NCBI RefSeq assembly: GCF_000422425.1
Contig: NZ_AULT01000011.1
Span: 1-64,000, forward strand
DNA length: 64,000 nucleotides
Source of the DNA: Oceanospirillum beijerinckii DSM 7166
GTDB lineage: Bacteria; Pseudomonadota; Gammaproteobacteria; Pseudomonadales; Halomonadaceae
Direction of reading: 5' to 3'
In this document: positions 41,385 through 51,142 of the stretch, in pieces
How the letters are laid out: the number at the start of each line of letters is the position of its first letter
How positions within the stretch are numbered: the first letter of the stretch is position 1
Position numbers and translations under genes: made by a program
Notes under the pieces: generated by a model
What the model was told of the DNA's origin: nothing
The model's input: only the letters and a program-made list of their open reading frames with translations
Database searches by the model: none

Positions 41385-43325
41385 ATGGCTCAGGGGTTAT
41401 ATGCGCTCACGATGATTTTTATCATAGTGTTGCAGCTATTAGGCAGTGATCTGCATGCTCAGGATAATACGGAGTTCTTGCCTGTTGATCAGGCTTTTCA
41501 GTTCAGCCAACAGCTCACACAGCAGCAGCTTTCCCAGCAACAGCTTGGTCAACAAGAGCCCGGCCTGGGACGGGCAGGCAAACAGTTACAGCTGACCTGG
41601 CGGATTGCCCCTGGCTACTATCTCTATGAAGAACGCTTAAAAATTACCGGTCAGAATAAACAAAGTTACGACTTTACTCTGCTGACTCAGCCAGAGGTGA
41701 AAGATGATCCTAACTTTGGTTTGGTAAAGGTATTTCATAACCAACTGCAGTTAAGTCTCGACCTGCAGAGAGTCACGGGCGATAAGCTAACGGTCAAATA
41801 TCAGGGCTGTTCCGAAAATGGTCTGTGCTATCCTCCAAAGCGCCAGCAGATATCACTGAAAGATCTGCAACAAGTACAGTCTGGTAGTTTAAAAAGTGCA
41901 GGCCTGGCACCGTCAGGCGCGATGCCAAATTTCACGCAAACGACAGCACCTCAACCACAGCCCATGAATAACACGGTCGGTCTTGAACAGGATGCCGGTG
42001 CCATCGCCTCTTTGCTGGCTAATGCTGAAGGTTATTGGGTTGTCCTGACCTTTTTGGTACTGGGTCTTGGCTTAACGTTTACCCCTTGTGTTTTGCCGAT
42101 GGTGCCTATTCTGGCAGGTATCATTGCCGGACAAGGTGCGCAGATTACAGTGCGCAAGGGTATCGGTCTTTCAAGTGCTTATGTATTAGGCATGTCGGTT
42201 ACTTATACTCTGGCAGGCCTGCTGGTAGGCTACTTTGGTGCCAAGATGAATCTACAGGCCTCCCTTCAGAGTCCTACAGCCCTGATCGTTTTTGCCGGTC
42301 TGTTTACTGTATTAGCGCTGTCAATGTTTGGCTTTTATGAGTTACAGCTACCCGCTTTCCTAAGGGATCGACTGGATCGTATGGGACAAAACAGTAAAGG
42401 AGGCCAATATATAGGGGTTGCCCTGATGGGGCTGATTTCTGCCTTGGTAGTATCGCCCTGTGTCTCAGCGCCTTTAGCCGGGGCTTTGGTCTATATCAGT
42501 ACCACGGGGGATGCGGTATTAGGTGGTGCATCACTGTTTGCATTGAGTCTGGGCATGGGGTTGCCCTTGATTCTGGTAGGTGCCGGAGGAGGTCGCTGGT
42601 TACCCAAAGCCGGTAGCTGGATGATCGAAGTGAAAGCCTTTTTCGGTGTCCTGTTACTGGGAGTGGCAATTAGCCTGTTGAGCCGCCTGATCCCAGGCTC
42701 TGTTACTCTGCTTCTGTGGTCACTGCTGCTAATTGTCTACGCCATGCATCTGGGCAGCTTCGGTCAATCTGATGCGCTTTCCTCCTGGGGGCGCACCCGT
42801 CGAGGTCTGTCAGTGGCTATGCTGGTTTATGGTATTAGCTTGATGCTGTCTGGCCTGGCCGGTCAGGATGATCCGCTGCAACCTCTGGCCTTTGCTGCAA
42901 ATGGCAAGACACTGATAAGCGGTTCAACCGGAACCTATGCCGCAGAAAGCAGATCACCAGAAAGAGCTCTGTTCAGTCGCTATGATTCTGTCACGCAACT
43001 GCAGCAGGCGTTACAACAAGCAAGTCTGCAAGACAAACCCGTGGTGGTTGATCTGTACGCAGATTGGTGTGCCAGCTGTAAAACAATGGAAAAAACGGTG
43101 TTTAACCAACCTGAAGTACAGGCCCTTACAGATCAGGCGGTGTTTTTACAACTGGATATTACTGATAACCGTGATGATCAAGTTAACTTTTTGCAACAAC
43201 ACGGTCTCTTTGGACCACCCAGTTTGCTGTTTTACCAACGTAATGGCCAGGAACTGAGTGCAGCCCGGGTACAGGGTGAGTTAGGTCCTCAACAATTTGT
43301 ACAGCAAATTAAAAAAGTACTGTAA
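41385..43325 (+). CDS. dsbD: Thiol:disulfide interchange protein DsbD, full length
   Basis: 646 residues, complete three-domain architecture. A signal peptide is followed by the N-terminal alpha domain with C142 and C148 (G-C-S-E-N-G-L-C-Y-P-P). An eight-helix membrane domain has the redox pair C235 (T-P-C-V-L-P-M) and C359 (S-P-C-V-S-A-P). The C-terminal thioredoxin domain has C562-A-S-C565. It moves reducing power from cytoplasmic thioredoxin to periplasmic acceptors, here probably TlpA. A Gln/Ser-rich stretch near residues 42-58 is unusual but tolerated. It leads an operon with a two-component system (70 bases to the regulator), unlike the housekeeping location next to aroQ where only the alpha domain remains. 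Confidence 0.95.
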   Translation: MAQGLYALTMIFIIVLQLLGSDLHAQDNTEFLPVDQAFQFSQQLTQQQLSQQQLGQQEPGLGRAGKQLQLTWRIAPGYYLYEERLKITGQNKQSYDFTLLTQPEVKDDPNFGLVKVFHNQLQLSLDLQRVTGDKLTVKYQGCSENGLCYPPKRQQISLKDLQQVQSGSLKSAGLAPSGAMPNFTQTTAPQPQPMNNTVGLEQDAGAIASLLANAEGYWVVLTFLVLGLGLTFTPCVLPMVPILAGIIAGQGAQITVRKGIGLSSAYVLGMSVTYTLAGLLVGYFGAKMNLQASLQSPTALIVFAGLFTVLALSMFGFYELQLPAFLRDRLDRMGQNSKGGQYIGVALMGLISALVVSPCVSAPLAGALVYISTTGDAVLGGASLFALSLGMGLPLILVGAGGGRWLPKAGSWMIEVKAFFGVLLLGVAISLLSRLIPGSVTLLLWSLLLIVYAMHLGSFGQSDALSSWGRTRRGLSVAMLVYGISLMLSGLAGQDDPLQPLAFAANGKTLISGSTGTYAAESRSPERALFSRYDSVTQLQQALQQASLQDKPVVVDLYADWCASCKTMEKTVFNQPEVQALTDQAVFLQLDITDNRDDQVNFLQQHGLFGPPSLLFYQRNGQELSAARVQGELGPQQFVQQIKKVL

Positions 43326-43394
43326 ACGATCATTAAATCATTACATGATCAGTACTCTATGTCGTGATCCACTGCCAAGGAAACAGATAAAACC

Positions 43395-44060
43395 ATGCGC
43401 GTGCTATTAGTAGAAGATGATATCTCCCTGGGCTCAGGTCTGCAGACCGCGCTTAAGCCGGAGGGCTATACCGTAGATTGGTTAACCGATGGTCTACAAG
43501 CGCTGCATGCACTGGAAACCGAATCATTTGATCTGGTGATTCTGGATCTTGGTCTGCCACGCCTGGACGGTATCTCAGTACTCAAGCAAACCCGTGCTCA
43601 AGGTAAAGCTTTGCCGGTATTGGTACTCACTGCACGGGATTCCATTGAAAACCGGATTGAGGGGTTAGACTCCGGTGCTGATGATTACTTGATCAAGCCC
43701 TTTGATGTCACCGAACTAAAGGCGCGCATCCGTGCGTTGCTAAGGCGCAGCTCAGGCCGCTCTGAATCTATCATTCGTTTTAAGGATATTGAACTGGAGC
43801 CGGCCAGCCAACAGGTCAGCTATCAAGGAAAAGTAGTCAACCTAACCCGCCGGGAGTATGCGCTGCTGCATGAGATGATCAATCAACCCGGCCATGTTTT
43901 CACCCGCGACACCTTGCAACAACTGCTTTACGGCTGGGATGAGGATGTGGAAAGTAACGCTTTGGAAGTACATATCCATCATTTACGTAAAAAGTTTTAC
44001 TCGGGCCTGATTCGCACGATCAGAGGGATTGGCTATGTCATTGATAAATCCTCCCCATGA
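43395..44060 (+). CDS. OmpR/QseB-PmrA-type response regulator
   Basis: 221 residues. Receiver domain with the acidic pair E-D-D near residue 8, phosphoacceptor D51 in L-V-I-L-D-L-G-L-P, T-A-R-D around 81 and K-P-F near 102. The C-terminal winged helix contains L-T-R-R-E-Y-A-L-L and S-N-A-L-E-V-H-I-H-H-L-R-K-K, the latter typical of the QseB/PmrA/TctD branch. Transcribed with dsbD and the kinase. Predicted to bind the TTAAG repeats upstream of dsbD. Confidence 0.95.
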   Translation: MRVLLVEDDISLGSGLQTALKPEGYTVDWLTDGLQALHALETESFDLVILDLGLPRLDGISVLKQTRAQGKALPVLVLTARDSIENRIEGLDSGADDYLIKPFDVTELKARIRALLRRSSGRSESIIRFKDIELEPASQQVSYQGKVVNLTRREYALLHEMINQPGHVFTRDTLQQLLYGWDEDVESNALEVHIHHLRKKFYSGLIRTIRGIGYVIDKSSP

Positions 44061-44099
44061 TTGCAGAATCAGTTCAGCTAAGCTAAGTACATGACTTCT

Positions 44100-44129
44100 C
44101 CATGGTGATGACAGAGTTCATCATCATGG
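44100..44129 (+). repeat. Hairpin between response regulator and kinase
   Basis: Twelve-base arms CCATGGTGATGA/TCATCATCATGG with one G-U pair and a six-base loop, no T-run. It sits in the 139-base gap within the operon and may be an RNA processing or attenuation element. Confidence 0.55.
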
Positions 44130-44199
44130 TACACACAATTTAAAGTGACAGCCTTCCCCTATGATTTAGGGCCTTTTCACCTGATTACTGGATATCTCT

Positions 44200-45669
44200 G
44201 TGTCTACCTGGCTTCCCCAGTCTATTCGTCGTCGGACCTTATTATTGGTTCTATCTCTTCTGACCTCGATCAGCCTCATGATAGGTATCATTGGCTTTAT
44301 CGAAGCCAGTCATGAGATTGAAGAGCTATTTGATGCCCGTCTGGCGCAACAGGCCCGTATTCTTCAATCCCTAAGTCTGGGATTAGAGCGCATGGAGCTG
44401 GAAGATGAAAAACGTCTAGCGCTGCAAAACACCTTTGAACAGGCACTGGTGGTCGAGGCCTCTGGCGGCCACAAATATGAAAGCAAGATTGCCTACCAGG
44501 TTTGGGAAGATAACACTCTGATTTTTCGTTCACAAAGTGCCCCTCAGGAGCCTTTAAGTGACCGGATGGGCTATGCAAGTCAGACGTTAGGGGATTACGA
44601 TTGGCGCACTTTTTCTCTTTCAAGCATCTATAGCCACAGCGTGCCTGAACTCAGGAGTAACACTATTCGTATCATTGTCGCAGAGCGTGAAGATGTGCGC
44701 GGTGAGATGGTGGATAAAATTGTTACTCAAACACTTTTGCCTGATCTTATTGGGTTGCCTATTCTTTCACTCTTACTCTGGTGGGCTGTGGGTTGGGGGT
44801 TAAAGCCGCTACAGCAGCTGGCCAACCTGATCAGCAAGCGTGCGCCAACCCACCTGGAGGCGATCAACCTGGAACCGCTACCTACCGAGCTTGCTCCCGT
44901 ACAGAAAGCCCTGAATCGTTTGTTGTTTGAAATCGAAACCATGATAGCCCGTGAGCAACGTCTGATTGCAGATGCTGCTCATGAACTACGAACGCCTTTA
45001 GCAGTACTCAAAATTCATGCTCAAAATGCTCAGCAAACTCTGGATCAAAATGATAGAGAGGTCGCACTGGAGCAGCTCACTCTGGGCGTTGATCGCTCTA
45101 CCCGTATTGTCTCTCAGTTACTGACTCTGGCGCGGTTGGACCCTCAAGGACAGGATAATACTCTGCAAGACATTAATCTGGCCCAGGAAAGTCGATCTTT
45201 GCTGGCCCAGCTGATGCCTTTGGCCTGGGAGAAAGAGATGGAAGTCAGCCTGGATATCGATGAAGCACTGGATTGGCGCACCCAGATGGAAACAGGTTGT
45301 TTAGAAATTATCCTGCAAAACCTGATCAGTAATGCCGTTAAATTTGCGCCAGCAGGCACTGAAATTGAAGTGAAGTGGAGTCAAAATGAACACGAGTTTG
45401 TACTGCAGGTGAGAGATCATGGCTGTGGCGTTTCTGATAAGGATAAACAACGCCTGACAGAGCGCTTCTTTCGTGAAGGAAAAGCCTCTGGAGCAGGATT
45501 AGGCTTAGCCATTGTAAAGCGAATTCTGGAACGTCATGAGGGGAGTATCACGCCGCGGGATACTCCAAACGGAGGCCTGACTATCCAGCTGTCATTTCCA
45601 AAGATCTATACTCCTGAGTCCAGCTCTCCAAAAGCCCCGGAGGATGATCAAACAAAGGTTAGATCATAG
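44200..45669 (+). CDS. Membrane sensor histidine kinase (QseC/TctE type)
   Basis: 489 residues. Transmembrane helix at about 14-33, periplasmic sensor domain to about 175, second helix at about 180-202, HAMP-like linker. H261 lies in D-A-A-H-E-L-R-T-P-L-A. The ATPase has N-L-I-S-N-A-V-K-F-A, R-D-H-G-C-G-V and G-A-G-L-G-L-A-I-V-K. The start is GTG. Partner of the regulator at 43395. The location after dsbD suggests it senses envelope redox, flavin or metal status, which the sequence does not settle. Confidence 0.94.
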   Translation: MSTWLPQSIRRRTLLLVLSLLTSISLMIGIIGFIEASHEIEELFDARLAQQARILQSLSLGLERMELEDEKRLALQNTFEQALVVEASGGHKYESKIAYQVWEDNTLIFRSQSAPQEPLSDRMGYASQTLGDYDWRTFSLSSIYSHSVPELRSNTIRIIVAEREDVRGEMVDKIVTQTLLPDLIGLPILSLLLWWAVGWGLKPLQQLANLISKRAPTHLEAINLEPLPTELAPVQKALNRLLFEIETMIAREQRLIADAAHELRTPLAVLKIHAQNAQQTLDQNDREVALEQLTLGVDRSTRIVSQLLTLARLDPQGQDNTLQDINLAQESRSLLAQLMPLAWEKEMEVSLDIDEALDWRTQMETGCLEIILQNLISNAVKFAPAGTEIEVKWSQNEHEFVLQVRDHGCGVSDKDKQRLTERFFREGKASGAGLGLAIVKRILERHEGSITPRDTPNGGLTIQLSFPKIYTPESSSPKAPEDDQTKVRS

Positions 45670-45984
45670 AGTGCGACTGAACAAAAGAAGCTTCTTGCAG
45701 TAATCATAAAACAACAAATCCCGTATAAAAATTACTTGTTTTTTATCATCAAATATGAAGCGGAAATCCTTGCCGCTTTTCCTTGCCATAGGATTTCACC
45801 TGCCGCTTCCCCTTAATAAAAACGGCAAAGCCTCCGCTATAGTCCCACAGGTAGGAACAATAAAAATAAAAAATAATGACATTTAGCTGCATGATAGCTG
45901 CTTAAATACTGATAATGAGTACAATATAAAATATTGGCATGCCCCGTGCTTGATAGGAGTTAAAAGAGTTAGGGGGATTTCACC
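45670..45984. other. Intergenic region after the two-component operon
   Basis: 315 AT-rich bases. The inverted repeat GAAATCCT/AGGATTTC (45763-45797) may end the dsbD operon transcript; two TTGCCGCTT-like strings lie near it. Probable promoter of the following gene; nothing else recognised. Confidence 0.45.
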
Positions 45985-46611
45985 ATGCTAGGTCAGATCT
46001 TAAAAAGCACTCTAGGGCTACCCAGCAATATGCTGGCAGTGCAAAAACCTGAGCCCAATACAACCGATCCAAAAGAGCAGCAGAAGCAAGATGCTGAAGG
46101 TAGTGTAAAACATCACTATCGTCAGGTTGAACTCTCTGCGGCAGCTAAAAATCTGAATAATATTGCAGAGGATACAGGCGTAGATTGGAAAGGTGTTGAA
46201 ACACTCGGTAGTCGACTCAGCCAGAGCTTGGATGTGGTATTCACCCAGTACGGAATTGATACCAGTAAGCCGATTAATATTAATGTCAACCCGTTTACAG
46301 GTATGCCTTTTGTGGGAGAGCACCCGGATAAAGCCCGTATTTCTCAGCTATTGCAAAACAAACCTGAGTTGATGAAACAGATTCAAACCATCAATTCAGT
46401 GGCTAACTATAGTTACCAGAGTTCGCAACGGGATGGCACTCAGTCTGCGGCACCGACTACGCCTCAGGCCAGTCGTGTGCAATCTGCATTGAATCAGTAT
46501 ACGCAGAACTCACAAAACAGCTTGGTTTCTCTGCAGTTTGATAAGCTGAATGGCTTGATCGTCAGCGTTGATAATCACTCAGTAACCTCTAAACCTGCTG
46601 AAAGCGCCTAA
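45985..46611 (+). CDS. Protein of unknown function
   Basis: 208 residues, no signal peptide or membrane segment, no Cys. It is polar and Gln/Ser-rich, with disordered N- and C-terminal ends and a middle helical part (about 48-135) containing V-D-W-K-G-V-E-T-L-G-S-R-L-S-Q-S-L. No family recognised. AGGGGG precedes the ATG at good spacing, which supports translation. It ends before a bidirectional terminator shared with adk. Confidence 0.65.
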   Translation: MLGQILKSTLGLPSNMLAVQKPEPNTTDPKEQQKQDAEGSVKHHYRQVELSAAAKNLNNIAEDTGVDWKGVETLGSRLSQSLDVVFTQYGIDTSKPININVNPFTGMPFVGEHPDKARISQLLQNKPELMKQIQTINSVANYSYQSSQRDGTQSAAPTTPQASRVQSALNQYTQNSQNSLVSLQFDKLNGLIVSVDNHSVTSKPAESA

Positions 46612-46714
46612 GCTGTATCAGATTTACGCCTAACTCTTGCATCCGGTGTCTGTCTGATGCTCTGCCGGTTAAGCCAAATGCTTAGAACACATCAGGCAAT
46701 AATGATAAAAATAT

Positions 46715-46745
46715 AAAAAAAGCACTCCGCTTGGAGTGCTTTTTT
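46715..46745. terminator. Bidirectional terminator between the unknown gene and adk
   Basis: Stem AGCACTCC/GGAGTGCT with six A before and six T after. Confidence 0.92.
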
Positions 46746-46815
46746 CCGTTTCAGGCAAACCGCTTGGCTTTAACGACTTTTCAGATTACCGAAACAAGCT
46801 TGGATAGGCCTAAAA

Positions 46816-48041
<1,226 letters not shown>

Positions 48042-48719
48042 TTAAGATTCTGCCGCCAGTCGGATACCAAAAGCCATCATAATGGAGCCAATCACACCAT
48101 CCATCCAGCGCATCGCTTTTTCACTGCTTAACCATTGCCGGGCTTTCGCCACCATCAGAATCAACAGCAGCTGCCAGAGATTACCAATGACAAAGTGCAC
48201 GCCGGCCAGGAACATTGATTTCAACATGACAGATTCATGAGGCTGGATAAACTGTGGTAGGAAGGCCATATAAAACACGATGGTTTTTGGGTTAAGTACA
48301 TTACTTAAAAAACCTTCCCGAAAGGATTGAGTCAAAGATACACCTTTTCCTGCCAAGCTATTTTTGGCGTCGGTATTAACCGCCATTGCACTCAGGCCTT
48401 TGCCCCAGGCGCTACGCAAGCTCTTAAAGCCTAACCAGATCAGATAAGCCGCACCCACCAATTTTAACAGGGCAAACAGACTAGCCGACTGCAGCAGAAT
48501 AAAGGAGATCCCCACGGCGGATACCAGTGCATGGACAAACAGGCCACAGCAGATGGCAAAACTGGTCGTCAGGCCATCTATACGACCACCACGCAGGGTG
48601 TTGCGGATAACTACGACGGTATCAACTCCGGGAGACATGGTTAACAGGGTGATCGCGACAAGAAAGGTAAAAAAAGAGGCATCAAAATATGAAGCCAGCT
48701 GCATCAGGATATCGGACAT
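48042..48719 (-). CDS. LysE/RhtB-family amino acid exporter
   Basis: 225 residues, about six membrane segments. Signature L-L-T-M-S-P-G-V-D-T-V-V-V near residue 27 and L-N-P-K-T-I-V-F-Y near 145 define the RhtB branch. Exports amino acids or related compounds. Single gene, no adjacent regulator. The second such exporter in the window; the two are not close copies. Confidence 0.92.
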   Translation of the reverse strand: MSDILMQLASYFDASFFTFLVAITLLTMSPGVDTVVVIRNTLRGGRIDGLTTSFAICCGLFVHALVSAVGISFILLQSASLFALLKLVGAAYLIWLGFKSLRSAWGKGLSAMAVNTDAKNSLAGKGVSLTQSFREGFLSNVLNPKTIVFYMAFLPQFIQPHESVMLKSMFLAGVHFVIGNLWQLLLILMVAKARQWLSSEKAMRWMDGVIGSIMMAFGIRLAAES

Positions 48720-48872
48720 TTTCAGCTCCCAGGTTAAAAATCGATTATAACCTCAGAAACAAAATTGTCAGTGTGATTAACTAAAGTTTGCATTGAAAAG
48801 CAGTGAAGTATTCTGCCTCTTTTTTATTGTGATAACACAACTCTCATCCAAGAAGCGGCAAACACTAGACAG

Positions 48873-48903
48873 AAAAAAAGCGGTATTCCGAAGAATACCG
48901 CTT
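48873..48903 (-). terminator. Terminator of aceEF
   Basis: On the minus strand, stem AAGCGGTATTC/GAATACCGCTT with a four-base loop followed by a T-run, 77 bases after the aceF stop. Confidence 0.92.
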
Positions 48904-48979
48904 CACAGGCACATGTATCGTTAATGGATACAATGGAGTCTCATCAAAGCCCGCAAACTATGAGTGGCACCTCACAGTA

Positions 48980-50965
48980 TTACATCAGCATTTGACGAAT
49001 ATCAGCGATAACTGCTGCAATAAACGCAGTAAAGCGCGCTGCATCAGCACCGTTGATCGCCCTATGGTCATAGGATAGCGACAACGGCAGCATTTGCCGT
49101 GGCACAAAGTCGCTACCATTCCATACAGGCTTCATGCTGGCTTTCGACACACCCAGAATCGCAACCTCCGGCGCATTTACGATCGGCGTAAAGGCAATAC
49201 CACCAATTGAGCCCAGGCTCGAAATAGTGAAACAGCCACCTTTCATATCATCCGCTGTCAGTTTCTTCTTCTGCGCACGCGCAGCCAGGTCTGCAGTAGC
49301 ATCTGCCAGTTCCCAGAGCGATTTCTGGTCAACATCACGTACTACGGGCACAAGTAGTCCGTCTGGCGTATCTACCGCAAATCCAATATGAATATATTTC
49401 TTCTGAATCAGCTTGCCACCGTCTGGGTGCAGAGATACGTTAAATTGAGGGTATTTCTGCAGTGCATAGGCACAAGCTTTCAGAATAAATGGCAGAGGCG
49501 TCAGTTTAGAGCCGCGCTTCTCTGCTTCGCCTTTCATTGACTTACGGAATTTCTCCAGCTCGGTGATATCCGCTTCGTCAAATTGTGTTACGTGTGGCAC
49601 GTTCAGCCAGGAGCGGTGCAGGTTCATTGCACCCACTTTTAGCAGACGACCCATCGGCTTCTCTTCAATCTCACCAAACTGGCTGAAGTCTACCGCTGGG
49701 ATTGGTGGAATACCGGCACCGCCCGCTGCAGCTGCCGGAGCGGCCGCTTGCTGAGGTGCAGACTTCACCTGCTGCATCACTTGCTTCACGTAAGCCTGAA
49801 CGTCTTCTTTCAGGATACGACCACGAGGACCGCTTGGTGTGACATCCAGCAGATCAATACCAAACTCACGGGCGGTCATACGTACCGCAGGACCGGCATG
49901 GACTTTACCTGTCTTACGACCGCTTTCAGCAGATGCTACTGGTGCAGCAGCAGGCGCGGCCTGAGTCACTGTGGATGCAGCCGCAGGAGCTGAAGTGGGT
50001 GCCGGAGCAGCTGCAACAGGCTGAGCGGCTTGTGCAGGAGCCGCTTCCATCACTTCCATTACACCAACCAGGTCACCCTGATTTAAGGTTTGGCCTTCTG
50101 TGATATTAAACTCAACCAGCTTGCCTTTATAAGGCGCAGGTACTTCCATGGTCGCTTTGTCCGTTTCCAGAACCAGCATGCCGTCTTCGGCATCCAGCTC
50201 ATCACCAACGGAAACGGATACTTCGATCACAGGCACATCGTTGTTACCGCTCAGATCCGGTACAAAGATCTCTTTACGTACAGGACCGGCAGCAGGTGCA
50301 GCTACTGGAGCAGGTGCTGCTGTGGATGCAGCTTCAACCGCTGGAGCCGCTGCCACAGGAGCTTCTGCCGGTGCAGGCGCTGCTGCACCCACGGTTTCAA
50401 CACGTAGGATCTCGCTGCCTTCGGTCACTTTGTCACCGGTATTCACCAGGATCTCAACAACCTTACCGGCAACGGGTGCAGGGACTTCCATAGAAGCCTT
50501 GTCTGATTCCAGTACGATGACGGAATCTTCTTCAGCAATCTCATCACCCACAGCGACGCTGATTTCGATCACTTCAACTTCACCGCTGTCACCGATATCC
50601 GGTACGCATACGGTTTCAACTGATGCTACAGCAGGCGCTGCTGGAGCAACAGGTGTAGGTGCTGGAGCTGCTTCGGCTACCGGTGCTGCGGCCTCAACAG
50701 ACGCAGCTGCGGGTGCTTCTGCCGCACCTTCAATTTCCAGTTCCAAAATGTCATGACCTTCGCTAACACGGTCACCCACGCTCATTTTAATCGCTTTGAC
50801 CACACCCGCTTTCGGGCTGGGTACGTCCATGGAAGCCTTATCAGACTCCAGAACAATCAGTGAATCTTCCGCATCGATCTTGTCACCCACTGCAACACAG
50901 ATCTCGATCACTTCTACATCACTGTCTCCGCCAATATCTGGCACTTTGATGATTTCGGTACTCAA
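48980..50965 (-). CDS. aceF: Pyruvate dehydrogenase E2, dihydrolipoamide acetyltransferase
   Basis: 661 residues. Three lipoyl domains, with target lysines K43 (E-S-D-K-A-S-M), K156 (same motif) and K270 (E-T-D-K-A-T-M), are joined by Ala/Pro-rich linkers. A peripheral subunit-binding domain lies at about 355-392 and the catalytic domain ends with S-Y-D-H-R-A-I-N-G-A-D. The usual H-x-x-x-D-G reads H-x-x-x-N-G here, as I recall also for Azotobacter and Pseudomonas enzymes, so it is not a lesion. It transfers acetyl groups to CoA in the PDH complex. Operon with aceE; no lpd in the window. Confidence 0.97.
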   Translation of the reverse strand: MSTEIIKVPDIGGDSDVEVIEICVAVGDKIDAEDSLIVLESDKASMDVPSPKAGVVKAIKMSVGDRVSEGHDILELEIEGAAEAPAAASVEAAAPVAEAAPAPTPVAPAAPAVASVETVCVPDIGDSGEVEVIEISVAVGDEIAEEDSVIVLESDKASMEVPAPVAGKVVEILVNTGDKVTEGSEILRVETVGAAAPAPAEAPVAAAPAVEAASTAAPAPVAAPAAGPVRKEIFVPDLSGNNDVPVIEVSVSVGDELDAEDGMLVLETDKATMEVPAPYKGKLVEFNITEGQTLNQGDLVGVMEVMEAAPAQAAQPVAAAPAPTSAPAAASTVTQAAPAAAPVASAESGRKTGKVHAGPAVRMTAREFGIDLLDVTPSGPRGRILKEDVQAYVKQVMQQVKSAPQQAAAPAAAAGGAGIPPIPAVDFSQFGEIEEKPMGRLLKVGAMNLHRSWLNVPHVTQFDEADITELEKFRKSMKGEAEKRGSKLTPLPFILKACAYALQKYPQFNVSLHPDGGKLIQKKYIHIGFAVDTPDGLLVPVVRDVDQKSLWELADATADLAARAQKKKLTADDMKGGCFTISSLGSIGGIAFTPIVNAPEVAILGVSKASMKPVWNGSDFVPRQMLPLSLSYDHRAINGADAARFTAFIAAVIADIRQMLM

Positions 50966-51142
50966 AGCTCTCGCTCCTATAATCTGTCTGACTGAGCCTT
51001 GTCCAGGTGTGCATTTTTCGTTTTGTGCACAGCTGTCATATCTATTGGGACAAGGCCATCTACCTGTTCTGTTATATGTTGCCGGTTATGCGTGATAACC
51101 GGCAATATCCTTCAGGGAATTAGCTAGGTGTTAGCTAAGGAA

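Noticed and set aside
48980-50965. H-x-x-x-N-G instead of H-x-x-x-D-G in AceF as an inactivating change
   Set aside because: I recall Asn at this position in Azotobacter and Pseudomonas E2, which are active, so it is normal for this lineage.
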